Assembly: GCA_023144005.1 (NCBI GenBank)
Contig: JAGLGN010000020.1
Span: 136,941 to 200,940 of the forward strand
Source: a bacterium
GTDB lineage: Bacteria; AUK180
Direction of reading: 5' to 3'
Length of the DNA: 64,000 nucleotides
Made by a program: the position numbers and the translations under genes. How positions within the stretch are numbered: position 1 is the stretch's first letter; each line of letters opens with the position of its first letter. Positions 25,990 through 36,000 of this stretch are shown here, piece by piece. Under the pieces are notes generated by a model. That model was not told the origin of the DNA. It worked only from the letters and a program-made list of their open reading frames with translations, and did not search any database.

Positions 25990-27531
25990 TTATATACGGA
26001 GGTTTCTGTATTCCTTGACCTTACTTTTAAATTTCGCTCTGTCTTTGTCGTCTAATTGGTCAATTTCCCCTTCAACGTCCCTGATCACTTTTCCCACCAT
26101 TTTCCTTGATTTATCGTCAATCTCATTATCCGCCGCAATTAAGTCAATTAGTGAGAGGGTGATGGAGATCTTCTCACGAAAATACCCGTTTACTCCAGCC
26201 AGTTCAATAGCGGCTATCAGTGTTTCGATCCCGCATTCCTTGGAGTTATCCAACTGAGCCTCCCCAAGTGCTTCCAAAGATTGAATATGATGATGAATAC
26301 TGCCTGAATCTATTGCCGCTTTCACCGCTTCGTTTGCGTGATCTATACTTCTTTGCACATCATTTATCCGGCAGTAGAGCTCGCTGAGTTTGATATCCGT
26401 TTCAATAAGTTCTATTTTTTCCCCCATCTTCTTAAATATCGCATGCGCCTTGCATAGCATACTACCGCTCTTTGTATAATTCTCCATGCTGAAATACACA
26501 TTCCCTAAGCTTCGGCAAGAATGTCCGATCCCCTTTCTGTCATTTATCTCACGGGAAAGTTTCAAGCTCTCCTGAAAGCGCTTCTCCGCTTGCTTGAAGC
26601 TCTCGCTGTATAAGCTTACGAGGCCGAGATTTGCTGCGGCGAGCGCCATATGTTTTTTATCCTGCAATCGCTTGAAAATGTGATAAGAACGCAGGAACGC
26701 TTCCGTTGATTCTTCAAGCCGGTCCATATTCATTTTCAGCAGGCCGAGATTATTCGAGATCATCCCCGCCATCAGCAGATTGCCCAATTTTTCATTTATG
26801 AGCAGGGTTTTTGATAATGCGTCAATGGATTCGGAGGCTCTTCCCGTGCGCCAGTAAACACCCGCAAGATTTATTAATACCTTTGCCTCTCCTTCGATAT
26901 CTCCGATCCTCAGAGAGATGTCCAGCCCTTTCTTATAGAATTTCTCGCTACTGCTCAACTCTCCGGTGTCATCGTAGATCACAGCAAGGTTATTATAAGC
27001 GGTGCTCTCTCCATCAAGATCTCCCAACTCGTGAAATATATCTCCGACATTTTTGATCTCTTTGAGCGCTGAATCATAATTCCCCATTTCCCAATGAAGA
27101 TGCCCCAAAGCGCTTCGGGCGGATGCGAGGCCTTGTTTATCCTTATCCTTGCTGCTTATATCAAGGGCTTCCCTGATCAGTTTCAGCGATCTCTCATAAT
27201 CGCCTTTCACTCTGAAGACATGTGATAATTCTATATTAGCTTTGGCATGAAGCTCGGATGTATCGCTCTTGCTTGAGAGCTTTTTGATGATCTTTTCAAG
27301 CTCGATCTGTGCCTGGGCGTATTTGCTTTCACGATAATACAGGGCACACATCTTGATATGTACACCTGTCCGGGCTTTCATGGAGCGTGAATTGTTTTTC
27401 ACCGTCAGATAATCGCAGAGCGCTTTGCTGTCCTCTCCGATCGTTGTAAAAATATCCCCCCTGCCCTCAAGGGCATGCAAATAGAGATCTTTTTTGGACA
27501 TTGCGTCTTTCATGCTTGATGCAGATCGCAT
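25990..27531 (-). CDS. Tetratricopeptide-repeat protein
   Basis: 513 residues, nearly all TPR. At least nine 34-40-residue repeats run from about 55 to 420, with repeated patterns such as AYNNLAVIYDDTGELSSSEK and ANLGLVSLYSESFKQAEKRF. No signal peptide. The repeat style matches the C-terminal half of large TPR-containing kinases or cyclases, but the start is genuine: GGGAGG lies 4 nt before the ATG and no longer frame exists. It is a single gene, probably a protein-interaction scaffold. Upstream 27532-27710 holds a CAAGTG repeat and no gene. Confidence 0.85.
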   Translation of the reverse strand: MRSASSMKDAMSKKDLYLHALEGRGDIFTTIGEDSKALCDYLTVKNNSRSMKARTGVHIKMCALYYRESKYAQAQIELEKIIKKLSSKSDTSELHAKANIELSHVFRVKGDYERSLKLIREALDISSKDKDKQGLASARSALGHLHWEMGNYDSALKEIKNVGDIFHELGDLDGESTAYNNLAVIYDDTGELSSSEKFYKKGLDISLRIGDIEGEAKVLINLAGVYWRTGRASESIDALSKTLLINEKLGNLLMAGMISNNLGLLKMNMDRLEESTEAFLRSYHIFKRLQDKKHMALAAANLGLVSLYSESFKQAEKRFQESLKLSREINDRKGIGHSCRSLGNVYFSMENYTKSGSMLCKAHAIFKKMGEKIELIETDIKLSELYCRINDVQRSIDHANEAVKAAIDSGSIHHHIQSLEALGEAQLDNSKECGIETLIAAIELAGVNGYFREKISITLSLIDLIAADNEIDDKSRKMVGKVIRDVEGEIDQLDDKDRAKFKSKVKEYRNLRI

Positions 27532-27654
27532 CTTACCTCCCTAATTTCCGAAAATATTTCTACCGGACCTGATCCAGAAAATACAGCAACAATGGCTGAA
27601 GCTATTTGTTCAGCATGAGAAGCGCGAGGAACACCGCACCACCTACTTCTGTAC

Positions 27655-27683
27655 CACTTGTACCTTGTCACTTGTGCACTTGT
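27655..27683 (-). repeat. CAAGTG-type 3' repeat downstream of the radical-SAM gene
   Basis: Four spaced CAAGTG/CAAGG units on the minus strand, 28 nt past the 27711 stop. The same kind of array follows panC (14529-14557), with the units in permuted order. Confidence 0.55.
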
Positions 27684-27710
27684 GCCCTTATCACACATTG
27701 TCGTCGGATT

Positions 27711-28649
27711 TTATAAATCAGAGCGCTGACGGGCCCCCTTCAGTGCAGCATATTTCTCTTTAACGGTTTGAATGACCCTCCGCCTCTCCAGGCACCATTG
27801 CGGCTCAAGCAGTTGTATCTTATCGACATAACCCCCGACCCGCATTATAACTATACTATCATTCAATCTATTTATCAACTCCGCAGCCTGAAATGTGAAT
27901 TGTTCCAGGGTCTGGAGCGGAAATTTTTCCTTTTTATATAATTTCGACAAAGTGCTTGATAGCGGGATGAACAGACTATGCAGTTTCACGCCGTCGATTC
28001 CCAGCCGGTTCAGATAATCCGCGGTTTTCAGGTGATAACCGTCCTTTTCACCGGGTAGGCCCAGTATGAGATGCGTCCCCACAAAGATGCTGCTGTACTC
28101 CCTGGTCATCCGCACAGCATTTTCAAACTCCTCAAGGGTCTCATTCCTGTTAAGCCATTTCCTTATATCAGGGTCCAATGTTTGCAGCCCATACTCCAGC
28201 TGGACGAAGTATTTGTCTGAAAATGAGTCGATCATCTTCAGTTTTTCATCATCAATGCAGTCACCCCTCGTGCCTATTATCATTCCCGCAAATTCATCAT
28301 ATTCCCTGATGATGGAGTAGAGTTGAAATAATTTGTCCGTGGTATTGTAAGTATTTGTAAAGGCCTGGAAGTACAGTATGAAGGATTTATATTTTGAGGC
28401 CTTTCTTTTCAATTGGGATTCGATCTGCCCTCTGATCGTACCCGTGAGATCTGTGCCGCTGCCTCTCGCGTCACAATAAACACAGCCGCCGCTGCCTTTG
28501 CTGCCATCCCTGTTTGGACAGGTGAAGCCCGCATTTACAAGGATCTTGCCCACCCTGGCGCCGGTAAGCGCTTTCAGAAATCCCGTATAGGTAAAATAAG
28601 GGTCAGACCGCATCGATTCTTTTAAGAACCTGTTCTGAAAATCTGCCAT
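27711..28649 (-). CDS. Radical SAM protein, YhcC/TIGR01212 family
   Basis: 312 residues. The atypical radical-SAM cluster motif C-x11-C-x2-C is at Cys44, Cys56 and Cys59 (TCPNRDGSKGSGGCVYC), as in the YhcC family. Later blocks include YFQAFTNTYNT, VQLEYGLQT and LPGEKDGYHLKTADYLNRLG. The family is widespread with no firmly established substrate. The start overlaps the preceding small gene by 47 nt; a later ATG at 28613 is possible but lacks a ribosome site. Last gene of a three-gene minus-strand operon. Confidence 0.9.
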   Translation of the reverse strand: MADFQNRFLKESMRSDPYFTYTGFLKALTGARVGKILVNAGFTCPNRDGSKGSGGCVYCDARGSGTDLTGTIRGQIESQLKRKASKYKSFILYFQAFTNTYNTTDKLFQLYSIIREYDEFAGMIIGTRGDCIDDEKLKMIDSFSDKYFVQLEYGLQTLDPDIRKWLNRNETLEEFENAVRMTREYSSIFVGTHLILGLPGEKDGYHLKTADYLNRLGIDGVKLHSLFIPLSSTLSKLYKKEKFPLQTLEQFTFQAAELINRLNDSIVIMRVGGYVDKIQLLEPQWCLERRRVIQTVKEKYAALKGARQRSDL

Positions 28650-28872
28650 TTTCCTTAAAACGCTTCAGATATTTTTCGTAATACTCTTTCGCCAGCTGCT
28701 CATCTTCAAATTCTTCTGACAGCGTGATGCCTGCCTTAAACAGCAGGTCTTCCAGCTCGTTTTGAGAATAATACTGCTCTTCGATCCGCTTGACCACATC
28801 AAGAAAATCCTCTTTGTTATTTGCCCATATCGCCGAATAGAGCTTTTCCCAGAGTTTTTTCCTTCTTTTCAA
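28603..28872 (-). CDS. Small hypothetical helical protein
   Basis: 89 residues, basic N-terminus (MKRRKKLWEKLYSAIWANNK) followed by charged amphipathic helices and KEYYEKYLKRFKENGR. No signal peptide and no known motif. It overlaps the lipoprotein stop by 4 nt and the YhcC-like start by 47 nt, consistent with coupling in one operon. Confidence 0.65.
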   Translation of the reverse strand: MKRRKKLWEKLYSAIWANNKEDFLDVVKRIEEQYYSQNELEDLLFKAGITLSEEFEDEQLAKEYYEKYLKRFKENGRFSEQVLKRIDAV

Positions 28873-29183
28873 TCCTGCTCCGGATCAAACTTGAACTCTT
28901 GCTCATCACCATCGTAATAGTATTTTCCGCCGCCTTCACCCTTCAGAGAGATCCCTCCAATATAGGGCTTCAGGTCCTCTATTGTCTCGGGATACATACC
29001 ATGATCATCCTGATACTCCTCGATCTTCATATTCAGAAGACGGAGAGTTGTAGCATTGGCAACATTTTCAGTGACTTCTATGTTCTTGGCATAATCGGGC
29101 AGTGGCAATTCTTTTTTACAGGAAAGAGTAACAATTGTAAGAAGGAGAATTCCCATCAATAAATAGATACTTCGTTTTTTCAT
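28869..29183 (-). CDS. Small lipoprotein, pilin-G-like C-terminal pattern
   Basis: 104 residues. The lipobox VTLSC gives a lipidated Cys at 22 after a hydrophobic signal. The mature part has the pattern LRLLNMKIEEYQDDHGMYPE followed by EDLKPYI and a FKFDPE end, which resembles the globular part of type II secretion pseudopilins (helix, then MYP/YP, then a beta hairpin), though the pilin N-terminal helix is absent. The ATG lies 5 nt after the -10 box with no Shine-Dalgarno, suggesting leaderless mRNA. First gene of the operon with 28603-28872 and the YhcC-like gene. Confidence 0.75.
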   Translation of the reverse strand: MKKRSIYLLMGILLLTIVTLSCKKELPLPDYAKNIEVTENVANATTLRLLNMKIEEYQDDHGMYPETIEDLKPYIGGISLKGEGGGKYYYDGDEQEFKFDPEQD

Positions 29184-29188
29184 ACTGT

Positions 29189-29217
29189 ATTCTATTATAA
29201 ATGAGAAAGTTTGTCAA
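29189..29217 (-). promoter_or_regulatory. Promoter giving a probably leaderless lipoprotein mRNA
   Basis: TTGACA (29217-29212), 17-nt spacer, TAGAAT (29194-29189). Only 5 nt (ACAGT) separate the -10 box from the ATG at 29183. Confidence 0.7.
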
Positions 29218-29340
29218 AATAGAGGATGGAGGTTAGTTGGAGAATGGGAAAAAGAAACACACCCGTAACCGGAAAATCGTTATTTCGTTTACCTCATTAA
29301 ATTTATCCGTTAAAACAATAGAACGCCGGAGCTATCAGCC

Positions 29341-29426
29341 TACGGGACGGCAGGTTTAATATTTTAACTTAATACATCCAATTCAGACAAATAAGTTGGT
29401 TGAAAAATTCACACCTCCGTCCCTGG
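29341..29426. mobile_element. GGGACGG palindromic element B' inside the inverted repeat copy
   Basis: Counterpart of 14344-14427, with ends ACGGGACGGCAGG and CCTCCGTCCCTGG. The interior is nearly identical in reverse orientation. Confidence 0.6.
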
Positions 29427-29431
29427 AGAAT

Positions 29432-29704
29432 GGTGTTCTGAGTCATAAATACGATAACAATGGATTACTTAGATTTGAGCCAATTCCAACGAACAATGAG
29501 TGCGGCGTACCCTTGGTGGTACGCTAACGAAGAGAGAGGAAGAAATTGACCAAAGATGAGATTCCCTTCGTGCTGAAGCTCTTTCTATGTCTTCTGCGTT
29601 GCTCGTCGCTTACAGACCGCGCTGGGTATGTAGCGTTCCTCGTGCCTTGAATACGTAGCAAAAGAGCATCAGCCATTGCCATCTTATTTATGACTCAGAT
29701 CACC
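29432..29704. mobile_element. 273-bp MITE, copy 2
   Basis: Left terminus GGTGTTCTGAGTCATAAATA; right terminus reading inward GGTGATCTGAGTCATAAATA. The interior is like 13271-13544 in direct orientation. It sits inside repeat B, so it inserted after that repeat had spread. Confidence 0.8.
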
Positions 29705-29810
29705 TGGGTGGGTGGAGGGAGAATGGGCATAGAATCACACGGAAACATTCCCACACCTCTTTGAATGTCATTCTGAAAGAGCGGTAGCGACTGAAGAATC
29801 CATCCCTTTT

Positions 29811-30013
29811 CTTATCCCCACTTCACACGCGACACATCACACCTCACACTTCGTTCGTGCCGAACGACTGTCTGTCCCGATGTAAAAGTTCCAAGCGGAG
29901 AGTTGACGAAACAGCGAAGCGCGTAAACTCTTCGCAATGTATAGAATCAAATGAATCCGTTATTCACATCCGTATTGCTTTTCCTTTCCACGTCACACGT
30001 TACGCCGCAGGCG
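29811..30013. other. Non-coding, hairpin-rich tail of the repeat island
   Basis: Contains CACTTCACAC/CATCACAC low-complexity sequence, a perfect hairpin TCGTTCG/CGAACGA (29851-29867), and an imperfect 14-bp-arm inverted repeat (29895-29935). A GTTACGCC/GGCGTTAC hairpin (29999-30017) includes the stop codon of the protease gene and may end its transcription. No gene is visible. Confidence 0.5.
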
Positions 30014-33000
30014 TTACTTTATCACCGCCGCCTTCTTTACCTTGGTATTTCCGTCCGCATCTTCAAAAACAACGAAGTAGATGCCGCTCGCGACATCTTC
30101 ATATTGATCGTTCTTGACTATCCATCTCGCAACGCCGCCGTTGATGCCAGTTATAAAGGTAGGATAATACTGCTGGACATAGGTGGCAGGGTCCATTGCA
30201 TCCGTGGTCTTGACATATACAATGACAGTCCCCTCATCACTTTCCTTCCATTGACTGATCTTCTCGCCTGAAATATTGTAGATCGTTATCTTTTTGATAT
30301 TATCGGGAAGATTGTTGAATATTATACCGCCTTCGGTTTTGCCGGTATCGTCATCATCATCCATCGGCTTGAAAGGATTTGGAACTATCGTGATCAAGCT
30401 AAGGTCATCGATCGCCTTTGCCTTGAAATTCTTATCGTAGAACAGGCCGTAAATACCCAGTTTATCGACCGCGGCGGTAAAATTGCCATTTCTCTTTTTA
30501 TCAATGGTGTATTCGGATTCTACCTTCTCCCATTTGCTTTCCGCAGAGTTTCTGTAATAGAGCCCGATTGCCTGAATATCCCTGATCTTTCTTATCGCGG
30601 GAGCCGTGAACGGTATGACTACAGTGATCAACTCTTCACCGATCTCGGGCCTTGCCCCGTCTATCGAAAATTCCCTGTATTCCCCTATCGGGAGCAAATT
30701 ACTGCTGCATCCGGGAATATATGAGGGAACTACTATTCTCAGATCGCCGTCATGCTCTGTAAATAGATATGTAGGAATTGTGACCGATGATCTTGAATTG
30801 TCGCAAAGGGTATAGAACTCTTCTTCCGCCTTAAATTTCTTTACGGTAAATCCACCGATCGACGAGTCATTGAATGTGGTCAAATGATAAGTGCCGTCAG
30901 ACCATCTGGAAATATAAGTAAACACGTCTCCGCCTGCTGGCGCCCATTTTATCAAGCCCTCATTATAGGATTTGGCCTCGAGGAGATCGGCTGAACCGAC
31001 TCCAAGAGAATCCCTTTTATAAGCGTCAAAATCCGTGCTGGAAAATTCACCGGCAGGGTCGGTCCAGAAGTTGACATTTTCAAAACTGGCATTATAATCG
31101 AAATTATATGAGACCATTGTGCCGTCAAGGGAAAAACTCGGCGACCATTCTGGGTATGTGGATGCGGCAACGGCATAAAGATCGGGATCGCTCCAATTGC
31201 TTACAGGTTCACGGCCGCCGCTGATGATGTTCTGCACATTATCGATCGTATAAATATCACCGTCTCCGGGATATGAAGAACTGTCCGGCCATCTGTCAAC
31301 AAAGGTTATTTTGTTTCCGTCTTCCGACCATTTCGGCTGATAGAGTTTATCAACCACCGCATATGTGGAGAGCGGATCGGAGAGATTAGTGATCCTCTTC
31401 AGACCTGAATCGGCATTGCTCGTATTATTCGGTTCATAGACCCATATATCACCACAGGCAGAGATGACGATCCTGCTTTTGCCGTCATTCTGATAAGCGC
31501 CGTCGGAGTAATCCGGGTCGGTATATGACCCGAGGTATAATGCATTCGTCGGCTGATATAATTCGGACGCTCCTTTTTGCGTTCCATCATACTTCACTTT
31601 TGCGATCCGCAGGAAGTCCCCTATTCTCTTTCCGAATATTATATATTGGTCGTCGTAGCTCCAGGAGATCTGTGAAACATGGCTCACATCATCAAGAGTA
31701 TTCGTAATATCTATCGTATTTGCAACAGAGTTTCCGCTTAAACGCTCTGTGACGCGTATATTTGTTTCACCCGACACTTCCCTGTAGAGGTAAGCGATCT
31801 TCTGTCCATCATTCGACCATTCGGGGAATAGCACAACATCACCGCTTGTGATCGTTGAATCGTAATCGAATCCGGTAAGCCAGCGCAATACCCTCTGCAT
31901 GACATCCTGCTTATTGCATCCGACATATCCGGTGTCAACGATCGACTCGAACGGAAATGCAAAGAAAACGACACGATAATCGGAAGGCACGCCATCCGCG
32001 GGATACCTTATACCGCCATAATTGCCATTGTTATTTATTAATATCCCCTGGGCATCTGAAAGCGGAATAAGGTCATCCGAATAATCCGTGAACGCATAAG
32101 AAAGATCAAAGATCATTCCGTCAGAGATCGGATCGTCCGCAATTCCTGTTTGCTGATTACTCTGCGCATCTCCGTAATATGAATCAATGTGCAAATAATT
32201 ATGGGCGAAGCTTGATATCTGTCCCCTATCCCATAAATAATCCTGACTGGAAAGGAAAAGATTGCCGCCGCAATTGAGGTAATTTCTCAAATTCTCTTCA
32301 TCATAATTTGTAAGTGTGGCATCATATCCCAGGCCGGTGAACCAGACAACCGCCTGATATGGCGCTATATTCATATTCGAACTGCTGCCCGATGTAAAAT
32401 TAGGACTTCCGTACAAGATCGTATCCCATTCAGCGAAGGTGATGTCGGCATCAACAAGAGCCTGCTTGATCTTTCCTCCGTCGGTCAGAAGATAGTCCCA
32501 ATCGTCATCTCTGACAAGTAAAACCTGCGCCTGGCCTACAAATGTATCGAAATAGAATTTCGTCGAATAGTCATTTGACCCGCTCGCATTCAATTGTAAT
32601 GAGATCGTATGCCCTACCGGACAATCGGTAGAAACATTCACGGTATACGGCGTTTGACATATCACGGTTCCACCATAAGAAGCGATATCCGCATAAGCGG
32701 AGGAGTTACTGTTAATGGAATAATTGCTATCCGCTGAATCCCATTTCTGGAGTGTGGCTGTCGGATTGTACGCCGTTGCCGAGCCATTATTGATAAGCGT
32801 TACAATAACCTTCACATTCTGCTCGCCGGGATCGAGACAGCCGTTCTTCACTCCGCCCGTTGCATCGGTGTCATCTATCTCACAGGTGAAATAAAATTGA
32901 TTATCAGAAACGGTAGGCGTGCCGGATTCTTCCGAGGACCTGTCCCCTTCATTCCCGCTGCCGTATGCGGTAACCCATACCTTGTACTTGGAGCTGTTGA

Positions 33001-36000
33001 TGAGGTTGTTTATCTGTAAATTGGTATTTATGCCGACATCAATGGGAGATACGGGGGGTTCATCGTAAAAACTCCCGTCGGTTGATTGAAGCACTCTGTA
33101 GCTCCCGCTCTTTTCGGTCAGCAGCGATAAACTGTTGACATTCAAGGCGCTCGAGGTATTCCTTCCCGTAGTAGATAACGAGGTCTTGGGAGTTTTACTC
33201 ACATTCGCGACAACATTGAACTGTGTAGTATCGCTGAGTTCATAATAGAGTTTATACCCGAGAACGATCGTATCGGGACTCGAATTCCATGAAATATTCA
33301 AAGTGCCGTCTTCATTCGGATTAAAAACGGCAAGTCCCGTGGGAGCTGCCGGGCCCGCTGACAGATACTGTACGATATTATCCATCAATTGCGCCTGCGT
33401 TGTTGCTGAGTTTATATTTTCATATGGCAATGCCATAAAAACAAGTTTATAAGTGGAATTCTCGACACGGGTAGCGGAAGCATATCCCGCGGAGTCCTTA
33501 TAGAACCATTCTCCCGTTGTATCAAAATCATCCGAATAATTCGTGATCGGTGACGAGGCGTTCAGTGTAAGGTTCAGACCGTTGGAGATCGGATCACCTG
33601 CACGGCTTGTCTGTGAATTATCATTTACGTCATTATCTACATAGCTTATTTTCAAATAATTATTGCAGAAATCCTTTCCGGTAACCGCGCCATCGGCACC
33701 GCCTGTTATTTCATAAAGGTAGTCTTGTCCGCAAAAGAAAAGATGTCCGCCGCTATTCAGATATGATTTGAGATTGGTCTCATCGGTCGCCGTCAATGTA
33801 TTGGTGTAGGTTCCTCCGATAAACCAGATAACGATATTATAATTTTTCAATGTGACTGCCGAAGGCGATCCGGAAGCGGAGACCACCCAATTATCATAGG
33901 AATAACTATTCGTATCAAGCGCATTCTTATAATATGTCTCTACATTTGTAGAACCACCGTCATCATCCACAAGCAGTATTGTTGTCGGATCTGAAGGCGG
34001 TTCGCCGAGGTAGAGCCAGGCGTTATTTGAAACATCGGACAGATTCGGTATCTCATCCTCGGTCCTGATGGCGAAATAATATGTATTTCCAGAGGTCAAG
34101 CCGCTAATTGTCAATGTTTCCTGCGTTCCTGATGCCGCCGGGGCGGGCTCACCTGTAATATCGGACGCGTTCGACCAATTCGATTCATATATCGGTGCGG
34201 TCATGCATTTAATAATATACGCTGCAGCATCACCCTCGCTTCCGTCATCGCCGGGTGCGGTCCAAGTCAACTTTATGGAAGTCGCGGAAAGCTTTGTTAT
34301 GGCAAGGTCCGTTATCTTCGCGGGAGGAACCTCATCCGTCGCGCCGCCGCCATTATAAGTTATCTCCAGTTTCCAGCTGTCAATTCTTCCGGTATCCTGC
34401 GCATAATTGTCATCTACATGGAGCTTCCACGCCCCGCTCGAACTCTGGCCCACGAAATCGGATAATGCACCGGGGCCCGATGCGGTCAAGGCGTCAGGGA
34501 ACCAGCCGATAAGATTATCCGCGCTGCCGCCACCTCGATTATTCAAGGTAACGGGAGTGCCTGCGGGCGATGTGACCTTAACAAGGAGATCTCCCCTATA
34601 GGTATGCTTAATGTCCGTATAGATCCTGACAGAGGCAATGGTGTAATTCTCTGATACATTGATGATGCTTTCAACACCACTTGTATTATTATCAGGAATA
34701 TTTTTTGGAGTATCGCTGCTTGTGTAGTTCAATTCATTCGTTGTCCCGGGAGGAGTAGCTGAAGCGACATTTGATATCCCAGAAGTATTCGGCACTTCAT
34801 CCTTTGTCTTTATAGCAAAGTAATACAGCGTTCCCGCGGTAAATCCGCTTATAGATATAGCTTCTCCGGAGCCCGAGGATTTCGGCGCAGAGGGATTCGA
34901 AATATTATTTGAACTGGTCCAGTTTGAACTTGTAATGTTAACCGTATTATATTTGATCTCATAGGCAGCCGCAGTACCGCTTGTACCATCATCACCGGGA
35001 GCAGTCCATGACAGATCTATCACACCAGCCTGCGCGCCGGCAGCCGCGTTAAGATTAGAAATCGCCGCCGGGGCGGTCGTATCAGAGGCGCCGCCGCCGT
35101 TATCCAGCCAGTCGATAACTTTTGTGATCAATGTATCTCTACTCGCGGACGAAGATATATTGATAAAAGGAAATGCCAGAAATACTGTTCTATACGTTCC
35201 ATTATCGTATCTTATGCCGCAGGGGTCGGGTTTACTGTTCTTAAAGATGGTCACTCCATCGCTTGTTGTGATCGAATCGGCATAATTGGTTATGGGCGAC
35301 GTGCCGGAGAGTGTCAGATTCAATGCGTTTGAGATCGGATCACCTGCAACTCCGTTAGCACTCGTCTCATAAGAATCGCCGATATCATTTGTTACGGAAT
35401 TCACCTTCAAATAATTATGCGCGAAATTCTGCGTGATATTTCCACTTGTGCCGCCTGTCAATTGATATAGATAATCATGACTGACGAACAATAAATGACC
35501 GCCGCTGTTCAGATAGGAGATCAGATTGCTTTCATCCGTTGATGTTAATGTTGTCTGATAATCCGCGGCCGTGAACCATATCACCGTTTGATACTGGCTC
35601 AATTTCGATGAAGCCGGACTGCCGGAATTCTTGACATTCCAATAATCATATGTAAAGCCGCCATTCGTAAGAGCTGTTTTATAATACGATTCAGAAGTAG
35701 CGCCGTTATCGTCATCAACGAGCAGGATCGCGCTTGCTGCCTTTGCTGTCGCGGAAGACACATTGGATAAGCCCGAACTGTTCGGTACTTCATCCTCGGT
35801 CTTGATCGCAAAGTAATATAATTGCCCCTCTGTCAGACCGGTAATGGTCAAACTTTCGGACGAACCGGCGAGCTTCGGTGAAGGAATATTGGAAAGAGCG
35901 GAAGAGGAAATCCAATTCCCATCAGTTATATTTACGGTATTGTATTTTATGACATATCTTGTAGCGGTGTCGGAAGCGCCGTCATCACCGGGTGATGTCC

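Larger units (their letters stand above)
29246..29810 (-). repeat. Dispersed repeat B, copy interrupted by a MITE
   Basis: Inverted copy of 14231-14525. Its two parts (29246-29431 and 29705-29810) match the uninterrupted copy on either side of the MITE at 29432-29704. Confidence 0.75.
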
